Shown here: positions 46,060 through 53,615 of the stretch, one piece after another
Numbering within the stretch: the first letter of the stretch is position 1
Layout: each line of letters starts with the position of its first letter
Source of the DNA: CAYQEU01 sp964532005
GTDB lineage: Bacteria; Patescibacteriota; Doudnabacteria; UBA920
Length of the DNA stretch: 64,000 nucleotides
Reading direction: 5' to 3'
Assembly: GCA_964532005.1 (NCBI GenBank)
Contig: CAZHER010000005.1
Span: 8,266 to 72,265 of the forward strand
Program-made: the position numbers and the translations under genes
Notes under the pieces: generated by a model
Seen by the model: the letters and a program-made list of their open reading frames with translations, nothing else
Databases searched by the model: none
What the model was told of the DNA's origin: nothing

Positions 46060-46470
46060 CTAATTAACAGTTTCTACCTCTGGGTCTTGCTCGTAAAGAC
46101 TAAACTCGCGCAAGAACCTGTCTGGATTCGGAGTGCTGCCAAATAATAGATGGTTGATGTTCTCTTCAAACAAATTTTGCGGTTTGCTTCTCAGTACACC
46201 CCGGTGCTTCAGCCATTGTTCCCAATATCTGGTAAATGATTTGAATCCGTCGCTGTCTACTGGACCGTACTTTTTGAAAATCAGATCGTACTTAATATTA
46301 TCCACAATGGTAATAAATTGACTGCGCTCCTGAACAGTAAGATGACCCTTTTGCCTAACCGCATTTTTCAAATTCTGAATTTCGGTGTTGCTAAAAATCC
46401 GACGAATAACTTCCTCGGCCAAGGCTATCCATTCTTTTTCAAACTCCTCAACATTTGCCAAATTCGGCAT
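46060..46470 (-). CDS. Hypothetical protein between rpsO and pnp
   Basis: A 136-residue soluble, mostly helical protein. Segments include EEVIRRIFSNTEIQNLKNAVRQKG, LTVQERSQFITIVDNIKYD and FTRYWEQWLKHRGVL. No motif or family is recognised. It starts just 5 bases after the rpsO terminator, and its product would be translated by readthrough from the rpsO promoter or by an unseen promoter. Position suggests a link with rpsO and pnp, unproven. Confidence 0.7.
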   Translation of the reverse strand: MPNLANVEEFEKEWIALAEEVIRRIFSNTEIQNLKNAVRQKGHLTVQERSQFITIVDNIKYDLIFKKYGPVDSDGFKSFTRYWEQWLKHRGVLRSKPQNLFEENINHLLFGSTPNPDRFLREFSLYEQDPEVETVN

Positions 46471-46474
46471 ACGG

Positions 46475-46506
46475 ACAAAAAATCACCTCAGGTGTCCCTG
46501 AAGTGA
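46475..46506 (-). terminator. rpsO terminator
   Basis: Minus-strand stem TCACTTCAGG / CCTGAGGTGA (9 of 10 pairs, loop GACA) followed by TTTTTTG, just after the rpsO stop. It lies 5 bases before the next gene, so some readthrough may be needed for that gene. Confidence 0.8.
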
Positions 46507-46511
46507 AATAA

Positions 46512-46790
46512 TTAATTTGAGCTGTCTTTTTTGAGCTTAAGCTTATCAGCAATTTTCTCGTACCGCTTTACATCTTCGTTCTTCAGGTAACGCATTAAGC
46601 GGCGGCGGTTTCCTACCATCTTCAGAAGACCTCTGCGAGAGTGGTTATCCTTACGATGGGTCTTGAGATGTTCGCTGACCATCTCTATTTCTTTGGTCAA
46701 GATCGCTATTTGAACTTCAGGGCTGCCGGTATCATCCTTGTGCACCTGATATTTCCTAATAATTGCGTCTTTCTCTTTTTTACTTAACAT
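46512..46790 (-). CDS. rpsO: Ribosomal protein uS15
   Basis: Small-subunit protein uS15, 92 residues (usual 89), central-domain 16S rRNA binder. The family pattern is clear: KYQVHKDDTGSPEVQIAILT, EHLKTHRKDNHSRRGLLKMV, and RRRLMRYLKNEDVKRYEKI. The start lies about 110 bases downstream of a perfect-consensus promoter. In many bacteria rpsO precedes pnp; here one unknown gene lies between. Confidence 0.98.
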   Translation of the reverse strand: MLSKKEKDAIIRKYQVHKDDTGSPEVQIAILTKEIEMVSEHLKTHRKDNHSRRGLLKMVGNRRRLMRYLKNEDVKRYEKIADKLKLKKDSSN

Positions 46791-46905
46791 TTATTGATCT
46801 TTCGTCTACACAAAACAAGCAGTAAAAATCTTGTCCGTGGGTTAATAAAGTACACCAATTATACCAGATATCTTTAAAAAACACAATTCACATGCATATT
46901 CTATA

Positions 46906-46934
46906 ATTATATCATATATTTTACTTTTTGTCAA
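46906..46934 (-). promoter_or_regulatory. rpsO promoter
   Basis: Perfect minus-strand TTGACA (46929-46934), 17 bases, TATAAT (46906-46911). The predicted start near 46899 gives a leader of about 109 bases. Confidence 0.88.
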
Positions 46935-46945
46935 TAGAATAACCA

Positions 46946-46974
46946 TTGTTAATATTATGCGACATATATATAAT
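46946..46974 (+). promoter_or_regulatory. Promoter of the tyrosine recombinase gene
   Basis: Plus-strand TTGTTA (46946-46951), 17 bases and TATAAT (46969-46974). The predicted start is near 46981. It supports the ATG at 46990 as start. Confidence 0.65.
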
Positions 46975-46989
46975 TTAATTGAATTCCAA

Positions 46990-47991
46990 ATGAGCAACGA
47001 AATTAAAATAAAAACTAAATCCCGCATTGAGTCCCCTCTCGCCAGGTACGCCAGGGAATTTTTGGAATATTGCGAAATAGAAAGAAACAAAAGCCAGCTT
47101 ACAATTAAAAGTTATCAACATTTTTTGAAGCGGTTTGTTGCTTATGCAAAAAGTGTTGGCATCACAAAGCCGGAACAAATTACGTTGGACACCACCCGCC
47201 AATACCGCTTGTGGCTAAACCGCTTACGCGATGAACGGACCGGTCGCGGATTTAAGCCTGTTACCCAAAATACCCATGTCATAGTGGTAAGAGCATTTTT
47301 AAAATATTTGACCAAAAGAGACGTAGAAACACTGGCTGCTGAAAAAATAGAATTGGCCAAAAACCCTGCTCGCGAAGTGAGCGTACTGGACGACACCGAG
47401 TTAAGAAGAATAATTAATGCCACCGCACAAGAAAAAAATGATGTAATCCGATTACGTGATACAGCAATTTTGAAAACTTTATTTTCTAGCGGGGTTCGGG
47501 TATCCGAGCTAATGGGGTTGCGGAAAAATTCGATCAACATGGACAGCGGCGAATTTACTGTTCGGGGCAAAGGTGACAAACTGCGTCTTGCATTCTTATC
47601 CCCGGACACTTTGGATGCCATTAAAGCCTATTTAAAAAAACGAAATGACAACAACCCAGCCTTGTTTGTATCAGTGGGCCGCGGCAATTCTGTAACAGAA
47701 CAAATTGAAAGCCAAAGCAAACCAGCTTCCAGACACCAAGCGGCAGGACTGACTACGCGCAGCGTCCAACGAATTGTAAACAAATATGCAATACTTGCAG
47801 GAATAATGAAACCAGTAAGTCCTCATACTTTTCGCCACAGTTTTGCCACTGACCTTCTGCAAAATGGGGCGGATATTCGAAGCGTGCAAACTATGCTAGG
47901 ACATGCATCCATTACCACCACTCAGATCTATACCCATATTACCAATGAAGGGCTTCGGGAAATCCATAAAAAATTCCACAACAAAAAATAG
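46990..47991 (+). CDS. xerC: Tyrosine recombinase (XerC/XerD type)
   Basis: Site-specific recombinase, 333 residues from ATG 46990 (an ATG at 46957 would precede the transcription start). N-terminal SAM-like domain (SPLARYAREFLEYCEIERNKS), then the catalytic domain: R in SSGVRVSEL, K in VRGKGDKLR, HxxR in HTFRHSF, H in LGHASITTTQIYTH (nucleophile Tyr in IYTH). A 15-residue polar insert (QIESQSKPASRHQAAG) lies before the HxxR box. Probably the chromosome dimer-resolving recombinase, since no mobile-element features flank it; whether XerC or XerD is not settled. Confidence 0.9.
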   Translation: MSNEIKIKTKSRIESPLARYAREFLEYCEIERNKSQLTIKSYQHFLKRFVAYAKSVGITKPEQITLDTTRQYRLWLNRLRDERTGRGFKPVTQNTHVIVVRAFLKYLTKRDVETLAAEKIELAKNPAREVSVLDDTELRRIINATAQEKNDVIRLRDTAILKTLFSSGVRVSELMGLRKNSINMDSGEFTVRGKGDKLRLAFLSPDTLDAIKAYLKKRNDNNPALFVSVGRGNSVTEQIESQSKPASRHQAAGLTTRSVQRIVNKYAILAGIMKPVSPHTFRHSFATDLLQNGADIRSVQTMLGHASITTTQIYTHITNEGLREIHKKFHNKK

Positions 47992-47994
47992 GAC

Positions 47995-48023
47995 TAGACC
48001 TCAAAGCCACAAAAAGCTACAAT
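47995..48023 (+). promoter_or_regulatory. Leaderless dus promoter
   Basis: TAGACC (47995-48000), 17 bases, TACAAT (48018-48023), ending 7 bases before ATG 48031. The -35 is 4 of 6. Confidence 0.55.
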
Positions 48024-48030
48024 ATTTGTC

Positions 48031-48999
48031 ATGAATAGAGGCTTTTGGGACAACTTGCCGCGACCATTCTTTGCGCTCGCTCCCCTATACGACGTCAGTG
48101 ACGCCGCTTTTCGCTATGTGATTGCCAAGCATGGCAAGCCAGATGTTTTCTATACAGAATTCACTTCCACTGACGGCTTACAAAGTCAAGGCCGAGAAAA
48201 GCTAATGCACCATTTAAAGTTCTCTAAAATTGAACACCCTATAGTGGCCCAAGTATTTGGTACCAATCCGGAAAAATTCCAGCAAACAGCAGAGTTGGTA
48301 AAATCTTTGGGGTTTGATGGAATAGACATCAATATGGGCTGCCCGGACAAAAACATTATCAAAACCGGATCCTGTGCCGCTTTGTTTCGTAACCCTGAGC
48401 TTATGAAGGAAATTGTCGCTGCAACCAAAAAAGGCGCGGGCAGTATGCCTGTATCAGTGAAAATCCGAATTGGTGACGGTAAAGTTGACTGGCAAGGATG
48501 GATTGCAGAAATTTTGAAAGTCCAGCCAGCAGCTATTGCAATTCACCTTCGTACGCGCAAAGAAATGTCTGCTGTCCCTGCTCACTGGGAACTCATGCCG
48601 GAAATAGTAAAATTTGTGAGAGAAAATACAGCCGCAGAAACTCGTCCCGTGGTTATTGGAAATGGTGACGTAAAAAATATAACGGAAGCGAGGGAGCGAT
48701 CTGAAGAAACTGGGTGTGATGGCATTATGCTTGGCCGAGCCATTTTTGGTAATCCGTGGCTGTTTGACAAGTCGCGTACCCAGCAGCCAAGCAAGCAAGA
48801 AAAAATAACAGCTCTGTTGGAGCACGTGGAATTGTACAACAAGTATTTCAACGGAGTAAAACCTTTCGATATCATGAAGCGCCACTTTAAAGCTTACATA
48901 AATGGTTTTGACGGAGCTGGTGAGTTAAGAGCCCAACTATACGACTGTAGAACTGCAGCAGAAGTACAGTCTGTGTTAGACCCAATACTTGCAAAATAA
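48031..48999 (+). CDS. dus: tRNA-dihydrouridine synthase
   Basis: FMN-dependent reductase that turns uridine to dihydrouridine in tRNA D-loops, 322 residues. Motifs: LAPLYDVSDAAFRYVIAKHG, the GMCGxxxN-like IDINMGCPDKN (catalytic Cys), KIRIGDG, IAIHLRTRKEM and GCDGIMLGRAIFGNPW. The C-terminal helical domain is present. It begins 39 bases after the recombinase gene, with a -10 box 7 bases before the ATG. Confidence 0.94.
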   Translation: MNRGFWDNLPRPFFALAPLYDVSDAAFRYVIAKHGKPDVFYTEFTSTDGLQSQGREKLMHHLKFSKIEHPIVAQVFGTNPEKFQQTAELVKSLGFDGIDINMGCPDKNIIKTGSCAALFRNPELMKEIVAATKKGAGSMPVSVKIRIGDGKVDWQGWIAEILKVQPAAIAIHLRTRKEMSAVPAHWELMPEIVKFVRENTAAETRPVVIGNGDVKNITEARERSEETGCDGIMLGRAIFGNPWLFDKSRTQQPSKQEKITALLEHVELYNKYFNGVKPFDIMKRHFKAYINGFDGAGELRAQLYDCRTAAEVQSVLDPILAK

Positions 49000-49045
49000 C
49001 AGAAAATTCAGTAAAATAGCTTGGTGTTTGTGCGTGTTGAGACAT

Positions 49046-49122
49046 GCACCCGTAGCTCAGTTGGATAGAGCGTCCGCTTGCGGAGCGGGAGGTCATAGGT
49101 TCAAATCCTGTCGGGTGCACCA
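49046..49122 (+). tRNA. tRNA-Arg (anticodon GCG)
   Basis: 77-base cloverleaf with encoded CCA. Acceptor GCACCCG/CGGGTGC, D-stem GCTC/GAGC, anticodon stem TCCGC/GCGGG, loop TTGCGGA (anticodon GCG), T-stem ATAGG/CCTGT. The anticodon reads CGC and CGU without needing inosine; most bacteria use an ACG-anticodon tRNA edited by TadA. A terminator follows 2 bases after the CCA. Confidence 0.92.
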
Positions 49123-49124
49123 GG

Positions 49125-49152
49125 AAACCGCCATTAGGCGGTTTTATATTTT
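49125..49152 (+). terminator. Terminator after tRNA-Arg(GCG)
   Basis: AAACCGCC (49125-49132), ATTA loop, GGCGGTTT (49137-49144), then a T-rich tail (ATATTTTTT). Confidence 0.88.
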
Positions 49153-49206
49153 TTCGGTAAAATAGTATGTGTGCGGCATATGCGATAGTTTGCCGTAAGC
49201 GAGCAT

Positions 49207-49283
49207 GAGCCCGTAGCTCAGTTGGATAGAGCGAGAGACTTCTAATCTCTAGGTCGCAGGTTCGATCCCTGCCGGGCTCGCCA
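49207..49283 (+). tRNA. tRNA-Arg (anticodon TCT)
   Basis: 77-base cloverleaf with encoded CCA. Acceptor GAGCCCG/CGGGCTC, D-stem GCTC/GAGC, anticodon stem AGAGA/TCTCT, loop CTTCTAA (anticodon TCT, reads AGA/AGG), T-stem GCAGG/CCTGC. The D-arm is identical to tRNA-Arg(GCG), and the two share the same upstream arrangement. Confidence 0.95.
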
Positions 49284-49295
49284 AATTAAATATCT

Positions 49296-49322
49296 AAAAA
49301 CGCGGAATAGTCCGCGTTTTTT
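49296..49322. terminator. Bidirectional terminator after tRNA-Arg(TCT) and the pyr operon
   Basis: AAAAACGCGG (49296-49305), AATAGT loop, CCGCGTTTTT (49312-49321). T-runs on both strands let it end the tRNA and the convergent pyr genes. Confidence 0.9.
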
Positions 49323-49572
49323 ACATCCAGACTTTTTCATCTAGTTCTTTCCACCTTTTGAATAGCTGGCTTTCTCGGTCACCCTGCCATTCCTCTGCTC
49401 TATCAATTAGATTATTAAGTTCATCAAATTCTTCCTTAGTCAGCCTGCTGTTTACTGCAGACCACCTGTATCTTAATGGGATTTCTCTTGGGTTACCAAA
49501 TGCTTTTTCGGCCCATTGGTCATATATGCCCATAGCTTCAAACTTAGTTGGTATAAACTTTTCCGCGCACAA
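49321..49572 (-). CDS. Small hypothetical protein at the end of the pyr cluster
   Basis: An 83-residue acidic, helical protein with no recognised family: PREIPLRYRWSAVNSRLTKEEFDELN then an AEEWQGDRESQLFKRWKELDE helix. It overlaps the pyrC end by 29 bases if it starts at 49572; an ATG at 49533 (MGIYDQWAEK) would avoid the overlap and give 70 residues. It is the last gene before the terminator, so it is cotranscribed with pyr genes; a role in pyrimidine synthesis is not shown. Confidence 0.55.
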   Translation of the reverse strand: MCAEKFIPTKFEAMGIYDQWAEKAFGNPREIPLRYRWSAVNSRLTKEEFDELNNLIDRAEEWQGDRESQLFKRWKELDEKVWM

Positions 49573-50779
49573 CTGTATATTTGGCGCGACCTGGCATGGT
49601 CATCCCTTCAAAAGGAGACCAGCCACACTTACTTTTAATATTTTCTCTGGAGATTAAGGTATATACGTTTGGGTCAATTATGGTGAGTGACCCCATGAAT
49701 CCTTCTGCTATTTTTCCAAATCCTTTTCCAAAATTTTCTGGTAAAAATTCATTTACAAACATTCCTGGATTATAGGAACAGACTCGGACAATGTCCTTTG
49801 GGGTAAAGCGGTGTTCTCTCATAAGCCATGACACAAACGAACCATAAGTATCTAAATGCGGTACTCCGCTTGTACCCTGTTCTTTCTCTGCAACGGTATG
49901 GGGAGCATGATCGGCGGCCAAATAGTCTATTGTTCCGTCACGTAAAGCTTCTATTAATGCTTTTCGGTCTTCGGGACTGCGCAGAGGAGGGTTCATTTGC
50001 AGCCATTTTCGATTTTGTTCAGTAAGCATCGAGTCGTCAAAAAATAGATGATGTGGGGTTGCTTCAACAGTTACTTTAAGACCTTTTGCTTTTGCAGCTT
50101 TAATTTTTGGAAGTCCAGCTTTGGTGGAATAATGACAAAGTTTCCCTGTTAACTCATATTTTTCAATTAAAGTTAATGCGAAATCGGTTGCGCTAACTTC
50201 TGCTTCGGCTGGGCGCTGGGCTTCGTGGGTGTCAGCCGATTTATTGTCGTCTAAAATTTCTGGATCCTCACAATGAAAACTAATGTTTTGCCCTTTGTAC
50301 TTTGTTATCACCTCTTCCAACTGGCTCTGTGAAGAAAAAAACAAATCCCCAATCGACGGACCCATGAAAGCTTTGTAAGGAACTTTTTTGCTCAGGGGTA
50401 AAGTATGGGGGCCTATTCCGGCATAAAGCGTTACATCCACCAAAGATTTTTTTGCCAATTCCAACTTTGCTGTATATTTCTCATTGTCCACGGGTGCAAC
50501 AGGGTTATTCGGCATATCGGCAACATGTACCACACCTCCTGAAATAGCAGCTTGTGACATTGTCAAAAAATCTTCTTTATAATTTTGTGTTCCGCCGGCA
50601 TCCTCGCGAGAGTGTACATGCAGGTCACCAAAACCTGGAAAAATTAAACAACCGCTGGTATCCAAATCGCTTTTTCCTTCTATTGCTCCAATACTTTCTA
50701 TTAAACCGGTTTCTTCATTAATTTGAATCGCGGCGTTCTTTTCTCCGTCTATATTTACAATTAATCCTTCAATTCTCAT
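49544..50779 (-). CDS. pyrC: Dihydroorotase
   Basis: Zinc amidohydrolase converting carbamoyl aspartate to dihydroorotate, step 3 of pyrimidine synthesis, 411 residues. Zinc motif LHVH at residues 53-56 within GDLHVHSRED. Also GGVVHVADMPNN, FHCEDPE, CHYSTKAG, EATPHHL, NPPLR and AADHAPHT are as in class I-type dihydroorotases. It is 4 bases downstream of a small unknown gene and next to pyrF. Confidence 0.93.
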   Translation of the reverse strand: MRIEGLIVNIDGEKNAAIQINEETGLIESIGAIEGKSDLDTSGCLIFPGFGDLHVHSREDAGGTQNYKEDFLTMSQAAISGGVVHVADMPNNPVAPVDNEKYTAKLELAKKSLVDVTLYAGIGPHTLPLSKKVPYKAFMGPSIGDLFFSSQSQLEEVITKYKGQNISFHCEDPEILDDNKSADTHEAQRPAEAEVSATDFALTLIEKYELTGKLCHYSTKAGLPKIKAAKAKGLKVTVEATPHHLFFDDSMLTEQNRKWLQMNPPLRSPEDRKALIEALRDGTIDYLAADHAPHTVAEKEQGTSGVPHLDTYGSFVSWLMREHRFTPKDIVRVCSYNPGMFVNEFLPENFGKGFGKIAEGFMGSLTIIDPNVYTLISRENIKSKCGWSPFEGMTMPGRAKYTVVRGKVYTN

Positions 50780-50783
50780 ATGT

Positions 50784-50993
50784 TTAGCTTTTGAATTTTT
50801 TATTAAATAAAATTTCTGCAGCCGAAGCTAGGGGCAACTCTACCAGCTCTCTTATTTGTTGTCTGGAATTTATTCTTAAACCCCTGCTCATTGTTATCGA
50901 TTTAGCATCCCTAAGCAAAGTGGGCTTTGGACTATCCTCTTTGTAGAACTTATCTGTTTCGACAAATTTTTCGAAATATTCGGAGCTGTTCAT
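50784..50993 (-). CDS. Small hypothetical protein between pyrF and pyrC
   Basis: A 69-residue soluble protein, charged N-terminus (SSEYFEKFVETDKFYKED) and helical C-terminus (RINSRQQIRELVELPLASA). No family recognised. Spaced 7 bases from pyrF and 4 from pyrC, so it is part of the operon. Context alone links it to pyrimidine synthesis. Confidence 0.6.
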   Translation of the reverse strand: MNSSEYFEKFVETDKFYKEDSPKPTLLRDAKSITMSRGLRINSRQQIRELVELPLASAAEILFNKKFKS

Positions 50994-51000
50994 GAATAGA

Positions 51001-51816
51001 TTATCTTAATTTTGACAAAACTGTATTAATTTCATCTCTGGTCTGTATTGCGGCTTGTCTGGGATCTTCCGAAAAAATAATTGTTCTTGCGGAATGAATT
51101 ATTAACCCTCGACCCGATCTGTCTAAGCCAGCAGCGGCAACATCTTCTATGCTACCACCTTGCGCGCCTATTCCTGGAACTAAAAAAGTAATTTCCGGGG
51201 CAACCCGGCGAATAACCTTCATTTCTTCTGGGTACGTTGCGCCAACAACGAGCATGCAATTATTATTTGTATTCCAGTCCTGGCTAACTTTTTCCGCAAT
51301 AATCTGCCAAAGGGGCTTACCGTTAGACTGTAGGTCTTGTAGTTCACCTGCTCCGGGGTTTGAGGTTCGACACAAGATTATACATGCTTTATCAGCACGC
51401 GATAAAAATGGAGTCAGTGCTTCTCTTCCCAAGTATGGGTGCAAAGTTATAGAGTCAAATTCTAACCAGTCAAACACTTCTTCAACATAGCCTTTATTAG
51501 TATTCCCAATATCAGCACGCTTGGCGTCGCATATGGTAAAAATCTCCGGGTGGTTGTCTTGCAAATACTGCGCTGTCAATTTCAGTTCACACATCCCCTG
51601 CTCCCCACGAGCTTCATAAAAAGCTGTGTTAAGTTTATAAGAAGCACTAAACTCATGAGTTTGCTCAATAATATATTTATTGAATTCAAACTGGGGATTC
51701 TGCTCCGACAGGAACCGCTCTGGCAATTTAGCCCTATCGGAATCCAAGCCAATACACAACAACGAATTTATTGAGTCGGCTCTGGAATTAAATTTTTCCA
51801 CTGCGGAGTCTTTCAT
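51001..51816 (-). CDS. pyrF: Orotidine 5'-phosphate decarboxylase
   Basis: Decarboxylates OMP to UMP, the last de novo step, 271 residues. Catalytic motif CDAKRADIGNT (Asp-Lys-Asp). Also GLDSDRAKLP, AYKLNTAFYEA, and LVPGIGAQGG with RSGRGLIIHSAR, which bind phosphate. It belongs to the longer subfamily 2. ATG 51816 is chosen (2 bases after the pyrE stop); a start at 51912 would overlap pyrE by 94 bases. Confidence 0.95.
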   Translation of the reverse strand: MKDSAVEKFNSRADSINSLLCIGLDSDRAKLPERFLSEQNPQFEFNKYIIEQTHEFSASYKLNTAFYEARGEQGMCELKLTAQYLQDNHPEIFTICDAKRADIGNTNKGYVEEVFDWLEFDSITLHPYLGREALTPFLSRADKACIILCRTSNPGAGELQDLQSNGKPLWQIIAEKVSQDWNTNNNCMLVVGATYPEEMKVIRRVAPEITFLVPGIGAQGGSIEDVAAAGLDRSGRGLIIHSARTIIFSEDPRQAAIQTRDEINTVLSKLR

Positions 51817-51818
51817 AG

Positions 51819-52457
51819 CTAAGCGATTCTGGGAGATGATTTCTGTTCCAAATATTTTTTTCCATGACCAACGGTAATATTTATGGGGATCCCATTTTTG
51901 CACATTGGGCATTCTGTTTCTTCATATGAGTTCAATGTCAGCTCTAGAAGCGGTAAAAATTTTGCTCCAAAATAAGACTCGTTAACTTCTTCGGGGTTGC
52001 GGTTGGCCATGACTGAAACCGCAACAACCTCTCCGCCAACTTCTCTAACGGCATCAACAACTTTTTTTGCGCTGCCTCCTGTGGTGGTAGTGTCCTCCAC
52101 CACCACAACTTTTTTCCCCTGCACTAACTGGCCATAACCGCGTGTAAAAACCATGTCTCCATTGGTAGTTTTTTCAGTATATACTGACAAAACTTCTTGT
52201 CCCGTTAGTCTAGATAAATGAAACGCCGTCCACTGCGACAAAATAATTCCTCCGAGCGCAGGACCTACTACAATGTCTGCATGCAAATCTTTTAGTTTAT
52301 CCGCAAAAAGTTCTCCGACTCTGCTTACTTTTTCAGTATGCGGATAAAGTAGGTCTTTCTGTATATAGCTATCCAAGTGTTTACCCGAAGTACCAACAAA
52401 ATGATCGTTATTTAAAATCACTTTGGTTTCTGTGAGAATATCTAAAATTTCGTTCAT
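51819..52457 (-). CDS. pyrE: Orotate phosphoribosyltransferase
   Basis: Adds phosphoribose from PRPP to orotate, 212 residues. PRPP-binding motif VVVVEDTTTTGGS at residues 117-129 and the VGPALGG loop at 64-70. A CPMCKNGIPI segment near the C-terminus has a CxxC pair not common in the family, perhaps zinc-binding. It lies 9 bases after pyrD and 2 bases before pyrF. Confidence 0.94.
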   Translation of the reverse strand: MNEILDILTETKVILNNDHFVGTSGKHLDSYIQKDLLYPHTEKVSRVGELFADKLKDLHADIVVGPALGGIILSQWTAFHLSRLTGQEVLSVYTEKTTNGDMVFTRGYGQLVQGKKVVVVEDTTTTGGSAKKVVDAVREVGGEVVAVSVMANRNPEEVNESYFGAKFLPLLELTLNSYEETECPMCKNGIPINITVGHGKKYLEQKSSPRIA

Positions 52458-52466
52458 TAATTTGAG

Positions 52467-53522
52467 TTATTTGCCTTTAATTTCTTGTGCTAGTTCTGGA
52501 TTCCACATCGCTCCAGTTGCAGACATTACTATGTCAGCTCCGGAAGCCCGATAATTCATGTAATCGGTTTTGCTGGACACTCCTCCCACCCCAACTATAG
52601 TAAAGTCCATACCGTTTGTTTCACGAATCTTTTTTAGCCTTGTTACCATTTCTAAGCCAGCCCACTTAATTGAACTGCCGCATACCCCGCTAGCCAAACG
52701 GCCGTCACCGGGTAATGCCTGTTGCCCGTTTTCATCTAGAATCTCTGCAGCAATCGTATTTATGGCGGCAATACCATCTGCAATTTTACCAATACTGCTT
52801 ACTAGTTTGTTTAATTCGTCGTCTGTCTTGAAATAAGCAATCTTGATTACCAATGGGGTGTTGCCGATCTCGTTTTTTATCGCTTCGACAACTTTTCTGG
52901 TTCTATCAATATCGAAACAGAGCAGATGCGCTGTGCCCTCGTTGGGGCAGCTGAGATTAACTTCTAAAATTTTTGCACCTGTTTCTTTCACGAGCCTGGC
53001 CGCATCAACAAAATCTTGAATGTAGCCCTGGACGTTTCCATCACCTGAATTTGTACCTTGAAAACTTCCCACAACAACCTGACCATTTTTTGCATAAGTA
53101 ACAGCGTCGGACATATCTTTTTGCCAAAAGTCGGGGTCAAATGAAGGAACACCAAACGAATTGGTAATAGACAAAGGATTCTCATATTGATTCTGGGCTG
53201 TGAGACGGTGCATTTCTGGTGTTAAGTTTCCGTCAACTTTGACAGGGAGTACATTGGGCCATGGATGACAAGGATATTTTTTTGTACGGACAGTTTTATA
53301 AACCGCAATATCGAACCCTTTATCAAAAGCGGCTTTGACGAATTTGGCATTTAATAAAGGCCCTGCGGGGATCCCAAAGGGCTCATATACTGGAAAGTTA
53401 AAAAATTTATATTTAGGTGAACCTTCGTTGACAAAAACTTCACCGTCTGCCAAAGAACCGAACGGGCCCTGATCAAAATTATCCTGATAGGATTTATTGG
53501 GGTCATAAAAAGGCGTTTTCAT
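52467..53522 (-). CDS. pyrD: Dihydroorotate dehydrogenase, class 1-like
   Basis: FMN enzyme oxidising dihydroorotate to orotate, 351 residues. A TIM-barrel with IPAGPLLNAKFV and AVYKTVRT at the N-terminus; EVNLSCPNEG carries the Cys base of class 1 (class 2 has Ser); GVCGSSIKW and VGVGGVSS bind FMN phosphate. No N-terminal membrane helix as in class 2, so probably soluble; the electron acceptor (fumarate or NAD via a missing PyrK) cannot be told. First gene of the minus-strand pyr operon. Confidence 0.9.
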   Translation of the reverse strand: MKTPFYDPNKSYQDNFDQGPFGSLADGEVFVNEGSPKYKFFNFPVYEPFGIPAGPLLNAKFVKAAFDKGFDIAVYKTVRTKKYPCHPWPNVLPVKVDGNLTPEMHRLTAQNQYENPLSITNSFGVPSFDPDFWQKDMSDAVTYAKNGQVVVGSFQGTNSGDGNVQGYIQDFVDAARLVKETGAKILEVNLSCPNEGTAHLLCFDIDRTRKVVEAIKNEIGNTPLVIKIAYFKTDDELNKLVSSIGKIADGIAAINTIAAEILDENGQQALPGDGRLASGVCGSSIKWAGLEMVTRLKKIRETNGMDFTIVGVGGVSSKTDYMNYRASGADIVMSATGAMWNPELAQEIKGK

Positions 53523-53561
53523 GCTGGTATTTTTAGTTATTTAAACTATACCACTAATATG

Positions 53562-53591
53562 TGGAAAATAGAACTGGACAAAAAATATAAT
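53562..53591 (+). promoter_or_regulatory. Candidate pyrB promoter
   Basis: TGGAAA (53562-53567), 18 bases, perfect TATAAT (53586-53591), predicted start about 18 bases before ATG 53616. It supports the shorter pyrB start. The -35 is 4 of 6. Confidence 0.5.
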
Positions 53592-53615
53592 AGTCATATA
53601 CTTAAGTTAATTTAT

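Noticed and set aside
46928..46955. An alternative recombinase promoter TTGTCA-16-TAATAT
   Set aside because: The downstream TTGTTA-17-TATAAT pair (46946-46974) matches better and fits the ATG at 46990.
46842..47090. A minus-strand 82-residue ORF over the rpsO promoter and recombinase 5' region
   Set aside because: It covers a promoter region and the start of the recombinase, is AT-driven, and has no family features.
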